From assembly GCF_014180715.1 (NCBI RefSeq), contig NZ_JACEFC010000025.1:1-45417 (forward strand): a stretch of DNA of 45,417 nt. The letters run 5' to 3'. Of this stretch, positions 1 to 6,844 are shown in pieces. The notes beneath the pieces were generated by a model, which was not told the DNA's origin, ran no database searches, and was given only the letters and a program-made list of their open reading frames with translations. The position numbers and the translations under genes are program-made. Origin of the DNA: Nocardioides stalactiti. Its GTDB lineage: Bacteria > Actinomycetota > Actinomycetes > Propionibacteriales > Nocardioidaceae. Within the stretch, counting starts at the first letter, position 1, and each line of letters begins with the position of its first letter.

Positions 1-380
1 CGGACCTCGTCGTGGCCGCGGTCGGTCCACTCGAACGGTACGACGGCGTCGGCACCGGCCGGGACCGGAGCACCCGTCATGATCCGCCAGGCCGTCCCCG
101 GCTCCAGGGTCGGCAGCGCCGCGTCGCCGGCGGCCACCACCCCGGCGACGGGCAGCACAACGGCTCCGCCCTGGGCACCGGCGGCGAGGTCGGCCGCACG
201 CACGGCATAGCCGTCCATCGCCGCGTGGTCGAAGCGCGGCAGGTCGACCGCGGCGAGCACGTCGCGGGCGCAGGTCCGGTCCGCCGCCAGCTCCAGTGGC
301 ACCGCCCCGGCGGGCAGCGGCTCGACGAGGCTGAGGATCCGGTCGCGATGGGCGTCGACCGGGGCCCCGGGACCCGTCAT
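1..380 (-). CDS. moeA: Molybdopterin molybdenumtransferase MoeA, N-terminal part (cut by window edge)
   Basis: MoeA inserts molybdate into adenylylated molybdopterin, the last step of molybdenum cofactor synthesis in the cytoplasm. Only the first 126 codons are present. Translating the reverse strand from the ATG at 380 gives two hallmark motifs: MDGYAVR at about residues 55-61 and RIMTGAPVPAGADAVVP at about 99-115. Both belong to the MoeA N-terminal/linker domains. The start lies 7 nt after the stop of the pyrophosphorylase gene, so the two are probably cotranscribed. Family assignment is firm from the motifs. The catalytic MoCF domain lies outside the window, so completeness cannot be judged. 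Confidence 0.9.
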   Translation of the reverse strand, partial: MTGPGAPVDAHRDRILSLVEPLPAGAVPLELAADRTCARDVLAAVDLPRFDHAAMDGYAVRAADLAAGAQGGAVVLPVAGVVAAGDAALPTLEPGTAWRIMTGAPVPAGADAVVPFEWTDRGHDEV

Positions 381-387
381 CGGCGGT

Positions 388-1773
388 TCAGCTGCCGTCC
401 CCGGCGAGGGTCTCCCCGGCGGCCACCCGCTGGGCGGTGCGCGCGTCGAGCGCGACGTCGCCCACGATCTCGACCCCGTGACCGAAGGTGAAGTCGCCCG
501 CGATCCGCAGTGACGAGGCCTTCGCCATCGACGGCGCCCCCTCGGGGAACCGCTTGTCGAACTCGCCGACGAGCTTGTAGTGGGCAGGGTCGAGGTCGAC
601 GTACGGCACGTCGGAGGCGACCAGGTCGAGCACGAAGTCGGCGCCGATCGTGTAGACGTCGGAGCGCAGGATGAGCAGGTCGTTGGTCGTCTTGACCGGG
701 ACGAACCGGTCGCGGCCCACCTCGACGAGGGTCGCACCTTCGAACACCTCGATCGCCGCACCCATGGCGGTCTCGATCTGGATGACGTCGGGCGTGCTGG
801 CGTCGCTCGGGTCGAGGGTCTTGGTGTTGCGGATCATCGGCAGACCGAGCACGCCGTCACGCTGGTCGAGGGTGTCGCGCAGTGCATGGAGGTCGATCCA
901 GATGTTGTTGGTCGAGGTGTACTTGTGGCGCTCGAGGTCGGCGAGCGCGGCCAGGTCCTCCTTGGCCGTCTGCGCGGTCTCGCGCAGGACGAGGCGGCCG
1001 TCGGCCTTGCGGCGCGCGAAGTGGCCACCCTTCTTGTCCTGGTTGGTACGACGGACCGCCTCGATCGCGAACGGCGCGCCGCTCTGGGCGAACCAGCCGG
1101 CGACCCGGGGCGCCGGCACGGCGCCGAGGTTGTCGGAGTTGGAGATGAACACGTGACGGAAGCCCGCCTCGATGAGCTGGGCGAGCACGCCGCTTCCGCG
1201 CAGGGCGGTGTAGACGTCGCCGTGGCCCGGCGGGCACCACTCGAGGTCGGGGTCCTTGGGGAAGCTCGCGGGGGTCAGGCCCTTGGCGAGGAGCTTGGGC
1301 TCCTTGTTCTGGAGGAACTCCAGGGGCAGGCCGGCGACCGGCAGGCTCTCGTAGCGGGCCAGCGCCTCGAGGGTGTCCTCGGAGGTGCGGAAGCTGTTCA
1401 TGAAGAGCAGCGGCAGCGGGGCGTCGTACTTCTCGCGCAGGTGGAGCACCTGGCGGGCGATGATGTCGAGGAACGACAAGCCGCGGCGCACGCAGAGCAG
1501 CGACTTGGCGCGGTCCATGCCCATCGACGTGCCGAGGCCGCCGTTGAGCTTGATGATCGCGGTGTGCTGGATCGCCTCCGCCGCCACGTCGTCGGGCACG
1601 TCGGCGTCGGCGAGCGACTCGATGTCGACCGGCGCGATGCTCGCCTCGGCGATCAGTCCCGTCTCCCCGTGCTCGAGGAGCCGGTAGTAGTGCGCGAACG
1701 TCTCGATCGCGACGGGGTCGACGCCAGCGTCGGCCATCTTCGCTCGTGCCATCTCCAAACCGGCGCTACCCAT
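388..1773 (-). CDS. UTP--glucose-1-phosphate uridylyltransferase, eukaryotic-type UDPGP family
   Basis: It makes UDP-glucose from UTP and glucose-1-phosphate for cell-envelope sugars and glycogen or trehalose metabolism. The 461-aa product has the nucleotide-binding loop LNGGLGTSMG (residues 76-85) followed by a Lys-containing AKSLL segment, FMNSFRTSEDT, and the NSDNLG metal/sugar site. All are hallmarks of the UDPGP (UAP/UGP) fold rather than the roughly 300-aa bacterial GalU. The C-terminus carries a beta-helix-like stretch (AGDFTFGHGVEIVGDVALD). The ATG at 1773 has no Shine-Dalgarno; a TACGAT -10 element sits 7 nt upstream, so a leaderless mRNA is likely. moeA follows after 7 nt. Family is firm; nucleotide specificity is inferred. 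Confidence 0.9.
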   Translation of the reverse strand: MGSAGLEMARAKMADAGVDPVAIETFAHYYRLLEHGETGLIAEASIAPVDIESLADADVPDDVAAEAIQHTAIIKLNGGLGTSMGMDRAKSLLCVRRGLSFLDIIARQVLHLREKYDAPLPLLFMNSFRTSEDTLEALARYESLPVAGLPLEFLQNKEPKLLAKGLTPASFPKDPDLEWCPPGHGDVYTALRGSGVLAQLIEAGFRHVFISNSDNLGAVPAPRVAGWFAQSGAPFAIEAVRRTNQDKKGGHFARRKADGRLVLRETAQTAKEDLAALADLERHKYTSTNNIWIDLHALRDTLDQRDGVLGLPMIRNTKTLDPSDASTPDVIQIETAMGAAIEVFEGATLVEVGRDRFVPVKTTNDLLILRSDVYTIGADFVLDLVASDVPYVDLDPAHYKLVGEFDKRFPEGAPSMAKASSLRIAGDFTFGHGVEIVGDVALDARTAQRVAAGETLAGDGS

Positions 1774-1780
1774 GTACCCG

Positions 1781-1786
1781 ATCGTA
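1781..1786 (-). promoter_or_regulatory. -10 element (TACGAT) of the UDP-glucose pyrophosphorylase gene
   Basis: TACGAT on the reverse strand lies 7 nt before the ATG at 1773. This TANNNT-to-start spacing is typical of leaderless actinobacterial genes. It overlaps the divergent -10 of the cyclo-ligase gene by two bases. A weak -35 candidate (TTGCCT, reverse strand 1806-1811) has a long 19-nt spacer. Confidence 0.5.
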
Positions 1787-1790
1787 GGCT
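1785..1790 (+). promoter_or_regulatory. -10 element (TAGGCT) of the cyclo-ligase gene
   Basis: TAGGCT ends 6 nt before the GTG at 1797 and no Shine-Dalgarno is present, so a leaderless transcript is likely. It shares the bases TA at 1785-1786 with the opposing -10 of the pyrophosphorylase gene. Confidence 0.5.
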
Positions 1791-1796
1791 GGTCCC

Positions 1797-2426
1797 GTGG
1801 CGGGCAGGCAATCGCACCCAGAACCGGTCGGTAACTCCGCTCTCGCGAAGGTGGCTCTGCGCGACCAGCTGCTCACCACCCGGCGCCGCCGCTCCCTCGT
1901 CGAGGTCGGCGAGGCCGCCCGGTCGCTGACCGCGCACCTGATCGCCACCGACGACGTACGGCGCGCCGCGACGGTCGCCTGCTACGTCTCCGTCGGCACC
2001 GAGCCGGGCACGTCCGCGCTCCTCGACGCGCTGGTCACGGCGGGCAAGCGGGTCATCGTCCCCGTGCTGCTGCCGGACAACGACCTCGACTGGGCGACCT
2101 ACCGGGGGGCGACGTCGCTGGCGCCTGCGGGCCGCGGCCTGCTGGAGCCCGTGGGCGAGCGGCTCGGTCCGGACGCGGTGGCGACGGCCGACGTGGTCCT
2201 CGTGCCCGGTCTGGCGGTCTCGCCCCGCGGGCAGCGGCTCGGCCGCGGCGGCGGTTCCTACGACCGGGCGCTCGCCCGGATGCCGCTGGGCACCTTCACC
2301 TGCGTGCTGCTGTACGACGACGAGACCGGCCACGCCGTCCCGACCGAGCCGCACGACCGCCTCGTCACCGCGGCTGCGACCCCGTCCGGCATCCTCCGCT
2401 TCCCCGTCGAATCGGGACCTTCCTGA
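1797..2426 (+). CDS. 5-formyltetrahydrofolate cyclo-ligase
   Basis: It converts 5-formyl-THF to 5,10-methenyl-THF using ATP, recycling a dead-end folate. The 209-aa length fits the family. The signature GRGGGSYDRAL starts near residue 149, preceded by VLVPGLAVSPRGQRLGRGGG, which forms the folate/ATP site. The N-terminus ALREQ-type region (VALRDQLLTTRRRRS) is also typical. The start is GTG at 1797 with a TANNNT box 6 nt upstream (leaderless). It is divergent from the pyrophosphorylase gene. The last six codons and the stop lie inside the first unit of the 21-bp repeat array at 2406-2552, so the C-terminus has apparently been rewritten by the repeat. Confidence 0.92.
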   Translation: MAGRQSHPEPVGNSALAKVALRDQLLTTRRRRSLVEVGEAARSLTAHLIATDDVRRAATVACYVSVGTEPGTSALLDALVTAGKRVIVPVLLPDNDLDWATYRGATSLAPAGRGLLEPVGERLGPDAVATADVVLVPGLAVSPRGQRLGRGGGSYDRALARMPLGTFTCVLLYDDETGHAVPTEPHDRLVTAAATPSGILRFPVESGPS

Positions 2427-2552
2427 GTCGAATCGGGACCTACCTGGGTCGAATCGGTACCTATCTGGGTCGAATCGGTACTTACCCGGGTCGTGGTCTC
2501 GGTTCGACCCAGGTAAGTACCGATTCGACTCAGGAAGGTACGGATTCGACTA
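2406..2552. repeat. 21-bp tandem repeats with inverted copies, forming a large hairpin between convergent genes
   Basis: Four direct units of 21 bp start at 2406, 2427, 2448 and 2469. The consensus runs GTCGAATCGG(G/T)ACCT then ACCTGG. A fifth start at 2490 immediately diverges. Two more units lie on the opposite strand, across about 2502-2552. The arms 2469-2493 and about 2504-2529 pair over roughly 25 bp with one or two mismatches around a loop of about 11 nt. The array spans the stop codons of both flanking genes: cyclo-ligase TGA at 2424-2426 and acylase TAG at 2550-2552. It could act as a bidirectional terminator. It is not CRISPR because there are no spacers. Confidence 0.85.
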
Positions 2553-5171
2553 GTCCGGGGGCACCAGGGTGAGGGTGTCCTCGGCGGCGTCCTCGACCTC
2601 GTCGACCGAGAACACCCACGGCAGCGTCTCGCCGCGCACGAACAGGTCGGTCTGGTCGGTGTAGTGGGCGTGGAAGGCGTGGCCCGAGACGCCGGTGAGG
2701 TTGATCCACCGCGCCTCGTCGAGGTCGTCCATCGGGAGGACCATCCGCATCGACGGCGCGGTGACGACGTCGTACCCTTCGGCGGCGTCCCAGCCGGTCG
2801 CGTTGGGGATCGACCCGCCGCCGCCGATCTCCCAGCCGCCGCGGTTGAAGAGGCGCTCCACGACGCCGATGCCCGACTCGCCGAGGGTCGAGGAGCGCAG
2901 GTCGAGGCGGTGCAGCCGCCCCCAGCTCCACTCGTCCGGGTTGGGCGACTGACGCGAGGTGAGCTGGTCGCGGGCATCCTTCAACGCCGCCTCGAGCACG
3001 TCGTCGCGGGTCTCGACGCGGTCCTCGGTGTCGACGTCGTCCCACCAGCGGTCACCCGGGCGGGTGAGCAGGTCCGTGACGACCGCGAACCAGCGCTGGC
3101 CGCCGTCGGGCCACAGGTCCTCGTCGAGCTCGTCGTGGAAGGTACGGGCGAGCAGCTCGCGCCACACGACGTTGTAGTACGCCGCGGCCGGACTGCCCGG
3201 CCCCTGCCGGAAGCTCCAGTCGCGCAGCAGCCGCTGACCATCGGAGTAGTAGCCCGGCGGCAGCAGCACGTCGAGGAGGTACGGCGTCAGCACCGGCGCC
3301 ATCGGGTTGCGGTCGTCGGTCTGGATCCGTCCCATGGCGGCGACGTCGAGGTTCCCGCCGGACACCTCGGACTCGAGCAGGTCGAGGATCCGCGCGGACC
3401 GGTAGCCGCGGTCCCAGTCGTCGGTGAGGAAGTAGGGGTAGCCCGACCCCGAGGTGCCGGGGTCGACGACGGCCTGGTTGGCCGTCACGACCATGCCGGA
3501 GACCGGGTCGAGGACGCTGGGCAATGCGTCGTAGGGGACGTGCTCCCCCGTCCAGTCGTTCTCCTTGAGCCAGCCCGCAGCCGGCATCCGGCCGTCGTTG
3601 CCGGCCTTGCGGATCGGCACCCGGCCGGTCGCCTGGTAGCCGATGTGGCCCTCGGTGTCGGCGTAGACGACGTTCTGCCCGGGCACCGCGAAGTCGGAGA
3701 GCGCGGTGCGGAAGGAGGTCCAGTCGGTCGCGAGGTTGAGGGCGTGGAGGGCGTCGGCGGTCGGCTGCGGGTCGAGGGCCGTCCAGGCCAGCGACACCGC
3801 GTGGTCCCACCGGACCGTCTCGCCCGGGACGACTCCACTGCCGGCCACGTCGTCCGCCGTGTCACCGAGGTCGCCGGCGAGGTCGGAGAGCAGCGGTCCG
3901 TGGTCCGTCGACCGGACCCGCACAGTGACGTCGTCGCCGCCGCGCACCTCGATCGTCTCCTCGCGCACGGTCAGCGGCAGGCTGCGGCCGTCGTACTGCC
4001 ACCGGTCGTCGCGGACCCTCTCCACGTAGAGGTCGGTGGTGTCCGGGCCGAGGTTGGTGAAGCCCCAGGCGATGTCGGCGTTGTGACCGATGATCACGCC
4101 GGGCACTCCGGAGAAGCTGAAGCCGGCGACGTCCAGCGGACAGGCCTCCGAGACCTCGCGGCAGTGCAGTCCGACCTGGGTCCAGACACCCGGCAACGAG
4201 ATGCCGAGGTGCGGGTCGTTGGCCAGGATCGGCGCACCGGTGGCGGTGTGCTCACCACTGACCGCCCAGGCGTTGCTGCCGATCCCGTCGCCCTTGCCGA
4301 GCAGGGCGGGCATCCCGTCGACCAGGTCGCGTACGCCGGCGAGCGCCGCCTCCACCTGCGGTCCGAGCGGCGGCCGTTGCGGCAGCCGGGTGCCGGAGGA
4401 CGTCGCGTCCTGCTCGAAGACGCCGTCGACGACGGCACCCTGGCCGACGATCGGCGGGTGCTCGTCATAGGGGTACGGCGGGAACAGCTGGTCGGTCCGC
4501 TCCGCCCCGACCGCGGCGATCGAGAGCGCCCGGTCGATCTCGTCGTCCAGGTTGCCCTTGAGGTCCCACGCCATCGCCTTGAGCCACGCGATCGAGTCGA
4601 CCGCCGTCCAGTCGTCGGGGTTGTAGTCCAGGCCCGACAGGTCGAGCACGGCGTACTCGAGGGAGATCTCGGACAGTGACCGGTCCTCGAGGTAGGCGTT
4701 GACGCCCTCGGCGTAGGCGTCCATGAGCTCGCGGGTGCGGGGCTCGAGCAGGGTCAGCTCCTCCTCGGCGACCTGGCGCCAGCCGAGGGTCCGCACGACC
4801 CGGTCGGTCTCGACGGCGTCCTCCCCGAACAGCTCGGCCAGGCGACCGGCGGTGGCGTGCCGTCGTACGTCCATCTCGAAGAAGCGGTCCTGGGCGTGTA
4901 CGAACCCCTGGGCGATCATCAGGTCGTGGACGGAGTCCGCGTAGATCTGGGGGATGCCGTGCTCGTCGCGGAGCACCTCGACCTCCCCGTCGAGGCCGGC
5001 CACCTCGAGCTCGCCGTCGGTCTGCGGCCACGAGCGGCGCACCACGACGACCGAGACGGTCAGGAGGAAGACGAGGAGGAGGACGAGGGCGGCGGCAACG
5101 TAGGTCGTCCACCGCAGGGGGGCCGGCCAGCTGCTGAAGCGGCGAGGGGCAGCGGTCATGGTGGTCGTCAT
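2550..5171 (-). CDS. Penicillin acylase family protein (Ntn-hydrolase amidase)
   Basis: This family hydrolyses amide bonds of penicillins, N-acyl-homoserine lactones or related acyl amides. The 873-aa precursor has an N-terminal hydrophobic segment (about residues 22-45, AALVLLLVFLLTVSVVVV) that would export or anchor it. An alpha-chain region (GIPQIYADSVHDLMIAQGFVHAQDRFFEMD) follows. Then comes the autocleavage site GIGSNAWAVSG; Ser299 would become the N-terminal nucleophile of the beta chain, and ILANDPHL follows. Downstream, YADTEGHIGYQATGRVPIR is also typical of the beta chain. An in-frame ATG 12 nt downstream (5159) is an alternative start. It reads alone on its strand. The true substrate is unknown. 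Confidence 0.9.
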   Translation of the reverse strand: MTTTMTAAPRRFSSWPAPLRWTTYVAAALVLLLVFLLTVSVVVVRRSWPQTDGELEVAGLDGEVEVLRDEHGIPQIYADSVHDLMIAQGFVHAQDRFFEMDVRRHATAGRLAELFGEDAVETDRVVRTLGWRQVAEEELTLLEPRTRELMDAYAEGVNAYLEDRSLSEISLEYAVLDLSGLDYNPDDWTAVDSIAWLKAMAWDLKGNLDDEIDRALSIAAVGAERTDQLFPPYPYDEHPPIVGQGAVVDGVFEQDATSSGTRLPQRPPLGPQVEAALAGVRDLVDGMPALLGKGDGIGSNAWAVSGEHTATGAPILANDPHLGISLPGVWTQVGLHCREVSEACPLDVAGFSFSGVPGVIIGHNADIAWGFTNLGPDTTDLYVERVRDDRWQYDGRSLPLTVREETIEVRGGDDVTVRVRSTDHGPLLSDLAGDLGDTADDVAGSGVVPGETVRWDHAVSLAWTALDPQPTADALHALNLATDWTSFRTALSDFAVPGQNVVYADTEGHIGYQATGRVPIRKAGNDGRMPAAGWLKENDWTGEHVPYDALPSVLDPVSGMVVTANQAVVDPGTSGSGYPYFLTDDWDRGYRSARILDLLESEVSGGNLDVAAMGRIQTDDRNPMAPVLTPYLLDVLLPPGYYSDGQRLLRDWSFRQGPGSPAAAYYNVVWRELLARTFHDELDEDLWPDGGQRWFAVVTDLLTRPGDRWWDDVDTEDRVETRDDVLEAALKDARDQLTSRQSPNPDEWSWGRLHRLDLRSSTLGESGIGVVERLFNRGGWEIGGGGSIPNATGWDAAEGYDVVTAPSMRMVLPMDDLDEARWINLTGVSGHAFHAHYTDQTDLFVRGETLPWVFSVDEVEDAAEDTLTLVPPD

Positions 5172-5196
5172 TGTGCCGACTCCGGGCTACGTCGCC

Positions 5197-5228
5197 TATC
5201 ATTGGCAGTCGAAACACGAGAGTGCTAA
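5197..5228 (+). promoter_or_regulatory. CIRCE-like HrcA operator with preceding -10 box
   Basis: TTGGCAGTC (5202-5210), nine bases, then GAGTGCTAA (5220-5228). The CIRCE consensus is TTAGCACTC-N9-GAGTGCTAA; the right arm is perfect, the left arm differs at two bases, and the spacer is exactly nine. A -10-like TATCAT sits at 5197-5202, directly before and partly overlapping it, a common place for HrcA repression. It lies 20 bp upstream of the FmdB-type gene. HrcA itself is not in the window. Confidence 0.75.
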
Positions 5229-5247
5229 ACGTCACCGCGGAGTCCCG

Positions 5248-5586
5248 ATGCCCACCTATCAGTACGCCTGCACCGAGTGCGAGCACGCCTTCGAGCAGTT
5301 CCAGAGCTTCTCCGACGACTCGCTCACCGAGTGCCCGGAGTGCAACGGCCGCCTGCGCAAGCTCTTCAACGCCGTCGGCGTGGTCTTCAAGGGATCCGGC
5401 TTCTACCGGACCGACAGCCGGGGCAAGAGCTCCGCGAGCGAGACGTCGAGCTCCTCGACCACCTCGACGTCCGACTCCTCGAGCAGCTCCTCGAGCAGCT
5501 CCTCGTCGAGCGCCGCCTCGAGCTCGTCGTCGAGCTCGTCCGGCTCCTCGAGCGCCGCGTCCGCCGCGGCTCCCGCCGCGAGCTGA
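5248..5586 (+). CDS. FmdB-family zinc-ribbon protein with Ser-rich disordered tail (Rv0991c/Ruc-like)
   Basis: A 112-aa protein. An N-terminal zinc ribbon carries Cys8, Cys11, Cys29 and Cys32 in two CxxC knuckles, followed by FNAVGVVFKGSGFYRTDSR, typical of the FmdB/CxxC_CXXC_SSSS family. The last 50 or so residues are almost only Ser, Thr, Asp and Ala and are surely disordered. I chose ATG 5248 because the MPTYQYAC start is family-typical; the open frame runs upstream only through the promoter. From memory, the mycobacterial homologue Rv0991c (Ruc) is a redox-regulated, HrcA-repressed chaperone next to a cyclo-ligase, galU and moeA, matching the architecture, operator and neighbourhood here. 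A chaperone role is inference by homology. Confidence 0.85.
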   Translation: MPTYQYACTECEHAFEQFQSFSDDSLTECPECNGRLRKLFNAVGVVFKGSGFYRTDSRGKSSASETSSSSTTSTSDSSSSSSSSSSSSAASSSSSSSSGSSSAASAAAPAAS

Positions 5587-5604
5587 ACGCGCCCTCGACG
5601 CCCG

Positions 5605-5633
5605 TTAAGTGCGCGCTAAGCGCACGGTAGGCA
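5605..5633 (+). promoter_or_regulatory. Candidate promoter of the secreted protease with internal operator-like inverted repeat
   Basis: A TTAAGT hexamer (5605-5610) and a TAGGCA hexamer (5628-5633) are 17 bp apart, a plausible -35/-10 pair. Almost filling the spacer is a perfect inverted repeat, GTGCGC (5609-5614), GCTAA, GCGCAC (5620-5625). A protein bound there would block RNA polymerase. Alternatively the repeat is a weak terminator for the zinc-ribbon gene, but no T-run follows. Confidence 0.4.
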
Positions 5634-5647
5634 CGGCGCAGGAATCT

Positions 5648-5682
5648 CTGGTCCAACGAGGCGATCCCCGCCTCCGGACCAG
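5648..5682 (+). promoter_or_regulatory. 5'-UTR hairpin overlapping the ribosome-binding site of the secreted protease gene
   Basis: Two nested perfect stems: CTGGTCC (5648-5654) pairs with GGACCAG (5676-5682), and inside it GAGGCG (5658-5663) pairs with CGCCTC (5669-5674) around a 5-nt loop. The outer right arm runs into the AGGAG ribosome-binding site (5681-5685) of the gene starting at 5692, so folding could limit translation. Structure is read by eye; function is inferred. Confidence 0.5.
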
Positions 5683-5691
5683 GAGATCACG

Positions 5692-6768
5692 ATGCGCACC
5701 ATCACGACGAGCACCTTCCGCCGATTCGCCCTCGCCGGCGCCGCGACCGCCCTGGCCGCCGGCCTCGGCACGGCCCCGGTCCCGGCGGCCCACGCCGATC
5801 GGACGCACTCCGCCGACAGCTCCTCCCCGGCCGTCGGACACCGGGTCTCCCCGGCGGAGCAGCGCCGCGCGGCCAACGTCGACGTGAAGCACCTCGAGCG
5901 GGTCTCGAAGCCGCTGCGGATCAGCGAGCGTGACGGCACCGCGCCGACGAACGTCGAGGACGAGACCGACGGCCCGACCGTGACCTACCGGGGGACCGCT
6001 GGCGAGGCTCCGGCGGGCGTCACCAGCCACCGAGCCAGCGGCAACGAGGGCGCCCTGTGGCCCTACGCCAACACGGCCAACCCCAACCGCCAGGTCGGCA
6101 AGCTCTACTTCGACATCGACCCGAGCGCCGCCGTCAGCTGGAAGCACTGCACCGCGACGGCGATCAACTCCGAGAACAAGTCGACGATCGCCACCGCCGG
6201 TCACTGCGTCTACGGCACCCTCAGCACCGGTGCGCGTGGCTGGTACCAGAACCTGACCTTCATCCCCGCGTTCGAGAACGGCCGGGCGCCCTACGGCCAG
6301 TGGACCGCGCGCTACATCTCGACCACCAACAACTGGTTCTACAACGCTTCCTTCGCCGACGACGCTGCGTTCGTGGCGCTCAACCGCGACTCCGCCGGCG
6401 TCGCGCTCGTCGACCGGGTCGGTGGACACGGGATCCAGTTCAACGGGAGCACCTCCGGCTTCAAGACCTCCCTCGGCTACCCGGTCACCGACTCGCGCTG
6501 GCCCGGGTGGACCTCCAGCGGCAACGACCTCTACTACTGCCAGGGCGACAACAGCTACTACACCTCGGGCCCGTACGCCGGCACGATGGGCATCTACTGC
6601 CGGATGACCGGCGGCGCGAGCGGCGGCCCCTGGCTGGCCAACACCTCCAGCGCCTGGATGGGCACGGTCACGACGGTGAACTCCTACAAGCCCAACGCGG
6701 CGACGCTGTTCGCCCCGTACTTCGGCTCCGCCGAGCAGGCCGTCTTCCAGAACGTCCGCGCCCGCTGA
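5692..6768 (+). CDS. Secreted trypsin-like (V8/glutamyl endopeptidase-like) serine protease
   Basis: A 358-aa exported peptidase of the S1 fold. The first 36 residues form a signal peptide (positive TTSTFRRF, hydrophobic ALAGAATALAAGLG, cleavage near AHA-D). A propeptide-like stretch follows to about residue 130. Catalytic triad candidates are His171 in IATAGHCVYG, Asp223 or Asp224 in NASFADDAAFVAL, and Ser310 in GGASGGPW. Cys pairs near CTATA/GHC and YYCQ/IYCR probably form disulfides. Translation starts at ATG 5692 behind AGGAG, which lies at the foot of a hairpin. The gene is monocistronic: a strong stem-loop follows at 6779-6813. Substrate preference is unknown. Confidence 0.88.
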   Translation: MRTITTSTFRRFALAGAATALAAGLGTAPVPAAHADRTHSADSSSPAVGHRVSPAEQRRAANVDVKHLERVSKPLRISERDGTAPTNVEDETDGPTVTYRGTAGEAPAGVTSHRASGNEGALWPYANTANPNRQVGKLYFDIDPSAAVSWKHCTATAINSENKSTIATAGHCVYGTLSTGARGWYQNLTFIPAFENGRAPYGQWTARYISTTNNWFYNASFADDAAFVALNRDSAGVALVDRVGGHGIQFNGSTSGFKTSLGYPVTDSRWPGWTSSGNDLYYCQGDNSYYTSGPYAGTMGIYCRMTGGASGGPWLANTSSAWMGTVTTVNSYKPNAATLFAPYFGSAEQAVFQNVRAR

Positions 6769-6778
6769 CCGACCGACC

Positions 6779-6813
6779 CGCGCCTCCTGTGGACAACGTC
6801 CGCAGGAGGCGCG
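6779..6813 (+). terminator. Stem-loop terminator after the secreted protease gene
   Basis: CGCGCCTCCTG (6779-6789) and CAGGAGGCGCG (6803-6813) form a perfect 11-bp stem around a 13-nt loop, 11 nt after the stop codon. No T-tract follows, which is common for actinobacterial terminators. Confidence 0.7.
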
Positions 6814-6832
6814 CGGCGTGTCGGGTCGGACC

Positions 6833-6838
6833 TAGCGT
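6833..6838 (+). promoter_or_regulatory. -10 element (TAGCGT) for the SAF-domain gene
   Basis: TAGCGT is followed by exactly six bases and then the ATG at 6845. There is no Shine-Dalgarno. This is the layout of a leaderless transcript. Confidence 0.45.
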
Positions 6839-6844
6839 CGGACC

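Noticed and set aside
2406..2552. Possible CRISPR array
   Set aside because: Units are contiguous with no spacers and are partly inverted; no cas gene is nearby.
2258..2977. Minus-strand frame with perfect seven-residue repeats (TDSTQ-type)
   Set aside because: The repeats come only from translating the 21-bp DNA array; the rest overlaps real genes in other frames.
2664..4679. 671-codon plus-strand frame antisense to the penicillin acylase
   Set aside because: No motif, skewed composition, and the acylase on the other strand has intact catalytic elements.
5440..5580. Microsatellite-like TCGAGC/AGCTCC repeats
   Set aside because: Explained as coding for the Ser-rich tail of the FmdB protein; not treated as a separate repeat element.
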